64,000 bases of DNA from Zygnema cylindricum (taxonomy: Eukaryota > Streptophyta > Zygnematophyceae > Zygnematales > Zygnemataceae): NCBI GenBank assembly GCA_037447655.1, contig JBBHKE010002138.1, positions 37,187 to 101,186 of the forward strand, in the 5' to 3' direction. The notes under the pieces are model-generated. The model saw only the letters and a list, made by a program, of their open reading frames with translations. It did no database searches and was not told the origin of the DNA. The stretch's first letter is position 1. Each line of letters starts with the position of its first letter. Of the stretch, positions 60,932-64,000 are shown one piece after another. Both the position numbers and the translations under genes were made by a program.

Positions 60932-61290
60932 TCGTCTATTGCTGTTATGGATCGACGGCGTGTTCCGGAACTTCCTCCTCGTGCTACTCCGGGATTCGGG
61001 GACTTACGTGGTTGCTTTCCGTAAATTTTTTAGTTATGTTGGGGGTTTTTTTGCTACGTGTTAGCTTTTTCCTTTGATGTTTTGTTTGTTGGATTTGTTT
61101 TTTTGGGTGTTTTCGACTTCCTTGCCATCCTTTCGTGTTTTCGTAGTTTTTGCCTTGATTTTCCCTTTTGTTTATTCCCTTGTTATGTGGTTTCTCAGTT
61201 TTAGCAATGCTACTTCCTTTTGTTTTTATGGACTCAGATGGTTTACCATCGCGCTTTTTAATAAAGTCGGCCTCCTTAAATATTATTAGA

Positions 61291-62354
61291 GTTAATGTTA
61301 ACTCTAAATGGGTTCATTTTCACTAAGAAATGTAAAGGACTGACAAAAAGTGACATGACAATTGATAATGATTAGTACCCAATAAAATCATACGAATGTG
61401 GAGAGTAAATAACGTAAAAACGAATTTATGATATGACAAATTTGAAAACTAAACTTTATCCTACACTCATGGTTAAGACAAACAATTTTTTGCAATTAAC
61501 GTCCATTTACATTAGTTATCCACACGAAATAAAAAGAATACTTCTCTCTCTTGGTTGACCATCTTTTCATGGGCGCAATTTTTTTTTCGTTTATGCTCTC
61601 ATTTTTTTCTTTTGTTTCCTGTTTTTTGTATGGTATCTCTTACCATCCCTTGCCAATTTCTGTTTTCATTTATTAACTTTTTTCTTTTGTTTCGTGTCTT
61701 TTTTTTTGTGTTTTTTTTTTTTTTTTTGTCAAAACATAAGCGGTATACTGTGTATTCAACATCCGAAACATTTTTTTTCTCCACATTTCTAACTTTAATT
61801 TTGATATTTTGTCTCTCTACATTTATCTCTCTCATCATATATTTAAAAAAATTTGAATCCTTTTGCTCTCTCTCCCTATCGCTCTCCTTTTTTCCCTTTT
61901 TAATATTCTAACCCCTTTTCATCTTCCTCTCCCTAGCCATATTTGAAACCCTAACTTGTTCTCTCCCCCTCCCTCCCCCCTCCCCCCCTCCCCCCCCCTC
62001 CCCCGCCTCCCCCCCCTCCCCCTCCCCCTCCCCCTCCCCCTCCCCCTCCCCCTCCCCTCCCCTCCCCTCCCCTCCCCTCCCCTCCCCTCCCCGTCCTTCG
62101 ACGATTTGTACGCTTTTACAAATCTTAAGTTTCGTCCGCCCATACATATTTTATTCAATACCTTGTACAAGTCACTATTTACCTCTGTTGGTACAAATAT
62201 TGGTTCACACTTTGTTGTCAAAGTTTCTTTTAAGATTTGCTAATAGCATACTTCGTTGTACCAATCAAAATGTGCCACTGAAAAATTGGTTACTAACCCG
62301 ACACTATGGAACAAAGGCCTTCAGTTTACGTTTACTAAGAACGCGTAATGGAAC
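61291..62354. other. Intergenic, T-rich, then C-rich array
   Basis: No gene. At 61960-62095 there is a nearly pure CCCCTC/CCCCT array on the plus strand. Before it lies T-rich DNA with poly-T runs. Confidence 0.6.
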
Positions 62355-62477
62355 TAACGCGTAACGCGGTTGAAGGTCATTTTCAGCTTTATGATGACGT
62401 AACGCGGTCGAAATACATTTTCAAACTTTATGATGACGTAACGCGGTCGGAGTACATTTCCAGCTTTATGATGACGT
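62355..62477. repeat. 38-39 bp tandem repeat, three units, each with TGACGTAA
   Basis: The unit GATGACGTAACGCGGTCGAA plus ATACATTTTCAGCTTTAT recurs with starts at about 62361, 62399 and 62437 (counting from GTAACGCGG). TGACGTAA is a C-box/CRE-type bZIP core. No gene starts nearby in the window. Confidence 0.85.
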
Positions 62478-62673
62478 AAAGTGTACTATGGTTATTAGAC
62501 GTTTCGTACGTTGTACGATTCTATCGTTACAGGGATACAGGCTCAATATGGGAGGAAAACGAGAAAAAAACCAATACTGTACTTTTCAACGTGCACACTC
62601 ATTCCGTGCGTGAACCACGAAATATTTCGCACGATTTTAACATCTACAGTACACCGTTTATCCTTAGTACTGT

Positions 62674-62891
62674 ACACCGCCAATCGCTATTAGCGTAGAA
62701 GTTTCTTTAGCGTATACGAATAACTAGCGTGGTTTACGCTAATTGGGAATTTGGAAATTTTCGAAGAAATCGATTACTCTAATAAGGATTTAGGTTTTTT
62801 TTAAAATAGTGTGGATAATTCTATTTGAGAATAAAACAAAAAAAAAGCGGGACCGGATTAGCGTACACAACGCTAATAGCGATTGGCGGTA
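62674..62891. mobile_element. Short MITE, deletion derivative of the long element
   Basis: The left end ACACCGCCAATCGCTATTAG and the right end (reverse complement) TACCGCCAATCGCTATTAGC form a clear inverted repeat. It shares its first about 150 bases and last about 60 bases with the 530-base copies at 15974 and 23235 but lacks the middle. This is the usual way MITEs arise. A further diverged left end (ACACCGTCGATCGTATTTAG) begins right after it. Confidence 0.85.
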
Positions 62892-63237
62892 TACTGTACA
62901 GTACACCGTCGATCGTATTTAGCGTGTTGAACACTAATTCGGCGCCCCTAAATTTTGAGGGTTTAACCTAAAATAGGGTAAATGATACTAATTTTTCCTG
63001 TACGCTAATTAAGAGAAGAACAATTAGTGTACAACATTTTAATTTATTAGTGTGGAGTACGGAACGTGTCGGTGCGTATAAAAATGTACTTTTTATTTAT
63101 ACAAGTACGGATAAATAAGATACATCCACGATTCGGTGTACGATTTAAAAGATTTCATAATTGTACCTGTTTTAGTGTACATTTATTTGTCGCGTGACCG
63201 AAATTAGAGTTTAGAGTTAATTAGAGTGAAAGTATGC

Positions 63238-63440
63238 GATACACCGTGAATCGTTATTAGCCTTATGTACGCTATATTGGCATCCCGAAATTTTGACATT
63301 GATACCTTAAATATAATAAACTACACTATTTAAGGATGTGGACCATAATATGCCACGTCTCCCATCACTAAATTAGAATTAATGACGCTAATTTTTTCTT
63401 TACACTAATAATTTCTATACGCTAATAACGATTCAAGGTG
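63238..63440. mobile_element. MITE of the CACC-TGAATCG subfamily
   Basis: It starts TACACCGTGAATCGTTATTA and ends in the inverted form GCTAATAACGATTCAAGGTG. Its right half is the left arm of the large palindrome centred on 63441. Confidence 0.7.
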
Positions 63441-63576
63441 ACACCATGAATCGTTATTAGCGTATAGAAATTATTAGTGTAAAGAAAAAATTAGCGTCAT
63501 TAATTCTAATTTAGTGATGGGAGACGTGGCAGATTATGGTCCACTTCCTTAAATAGTATAATTTATTATATTTAAG
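63306..63576. repeat. 271-bp near-perfect palindrome
   Basis: The left arm (63306-63440) and right arm (63442-63576) are reverse complements with few differences. The centre is the single base 63441 inside GGTGACACC. The outer ends are CTTAAATATAATAAA and its complement. The arms contain the MITE end ACACCATGAATCGTTATTAG. It looks like an inverted duplication of a MITE half. Confidence 0.92.
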
Positions 63577-64000
63577 CGTGTCCTCATGTGCATAAGTAAA
63601 GGTTTTTTTTTCTGTCGTTTTGCCGTAAAACTTAGCGCCGTACTGCCTAAGTTGCAACCGTACGAAGGAATCGCAAATTTGTAGAGTACAATTTGCGTCA
63701 TCCTTGAACTTAGGATCTACGAAAATTTGTCATCTTGTGGTTTTCGACCCACTTCTACGACAAAAAATGTCATCTTCAAACTTTTGTTTAAAACACATGC
63801 GCGATGTGATTTAAAATTAGGTTTTTCGATTGACAAATAGGAACATATTTTCGCACGTGTCTTAAATTTCGAAAAAATTCTTACGATTTCCAAGGACAAA
63901 AAAAAGTACATAGTTCGCTATGTTCTGTCTGTTTGCGTTATAATAAGACGAAAAGAAGTACACAGTTTGTTTGATTTTGTCCTTTTTCGTGCAGTACGGA
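63577..64000. other. Intergenic, nothing recognised
   Basis: No supported gene or repeat. Confidence 0.4.

Larger units (their letters stand above)
57425..61290 (+). mobile_element. Non-LTR retrotransposon with restriction-like endonuclease, most complete copy
   Basis: The layout is a tandem-repeat leader (57428-57612), a CT-rich stretch, one long coding region starting near 57941, and a 3' tail with GGACTCAGATGGTTTACC and AATAAAGTCGGCC near 61229-61271. It has an N-terminal zinc finger, a reverse transcriptase, and a C-terminal zinc motif followed by an endonuclease. This is the plan of R2-like elements, which nick DNA with the C-terminal enzyme and copy their RNA from the nick. Fragments of the same family are at 33620-33910, 37281-37800 and 37890-39527. 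No target gene was recognised in the flanks. Confidence 0.88.

Overview
This window is nuclear DNA of a eukaryote, almost certainly a streptophyte. One gene belongs to the LNK clock-coactivator family, which I know only from land plants and their algal relatives. A retrotransposon primer-binding site matches initiator methionine tRNA, as is usual in plants. Introns follow GT/AG, and there are no operons, Shine-Dalgarno signals or rRNA genes. The low gene density, long purine/pyrimidine tracts and a LNK protein inflated by Gly, Pro and Ser runs suggest a large charophyte-type genome such as Chara. That species guess is inference and was not tested.

Three spliced genes can be supported. (1) A LNK homologue on the minus strand (7045-14708): seven exons join in frame to about 1157 residues and carry the conserved LNK blocks in order. 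(2) A TMEM69/DUF3429-like membrane protein on the minus strand (44015-48977): four exons are visible, the last exon is not found, and one junction is out of phase. Its upstream side holds a 20-bp tandem array built on TGACGTGG, a bZIP-type site. (3) A small charged nuclear-type protein on the plus strand (52676-54632): four exons in perfect phase, 284 residues, with a cluster of ACCCTAA telobox-like repeats just upstream.

Most of the rest is repeats. There are two degenerate Copia elements (1-2217 and about 30900-32312), a Gypsy element with its primer-binding site (16470-21111 plus an LTR), and a second gag-protease remnant with two zinc knuckles (26280-28400). Four copies of one non-LTR retrotransposon family are present. 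Its best copy (57425-61290) has an N-terminal C2HC finger, a reverse transcriptase, and a C-terminal zinc motif followed by a restriction-like endonuclease domain. An inverted-repeat (MITE-like) family has several copies, one of them inside a 271-bp near-perfect palindrome. A roughly 2-kb unit is present twice (34516-36490 and 39528-41712) and brackets two tail-to-tail fragments of the non-LTR element. All the mobile elements look inactive: every coding region is broken by stops, frameshifts or deletions.

Two 10-N assembly gaps (16460-16469 and 36491-36500) each cut a repeat, so joins across them should not be trusted. The most interesting points are the 20-bp bZIP-site array at the TMEM69-like gene, the endonuclease-bearing non-LTR family with tandem-repeat leader, the oversized LNK, and the palindromic MITE.
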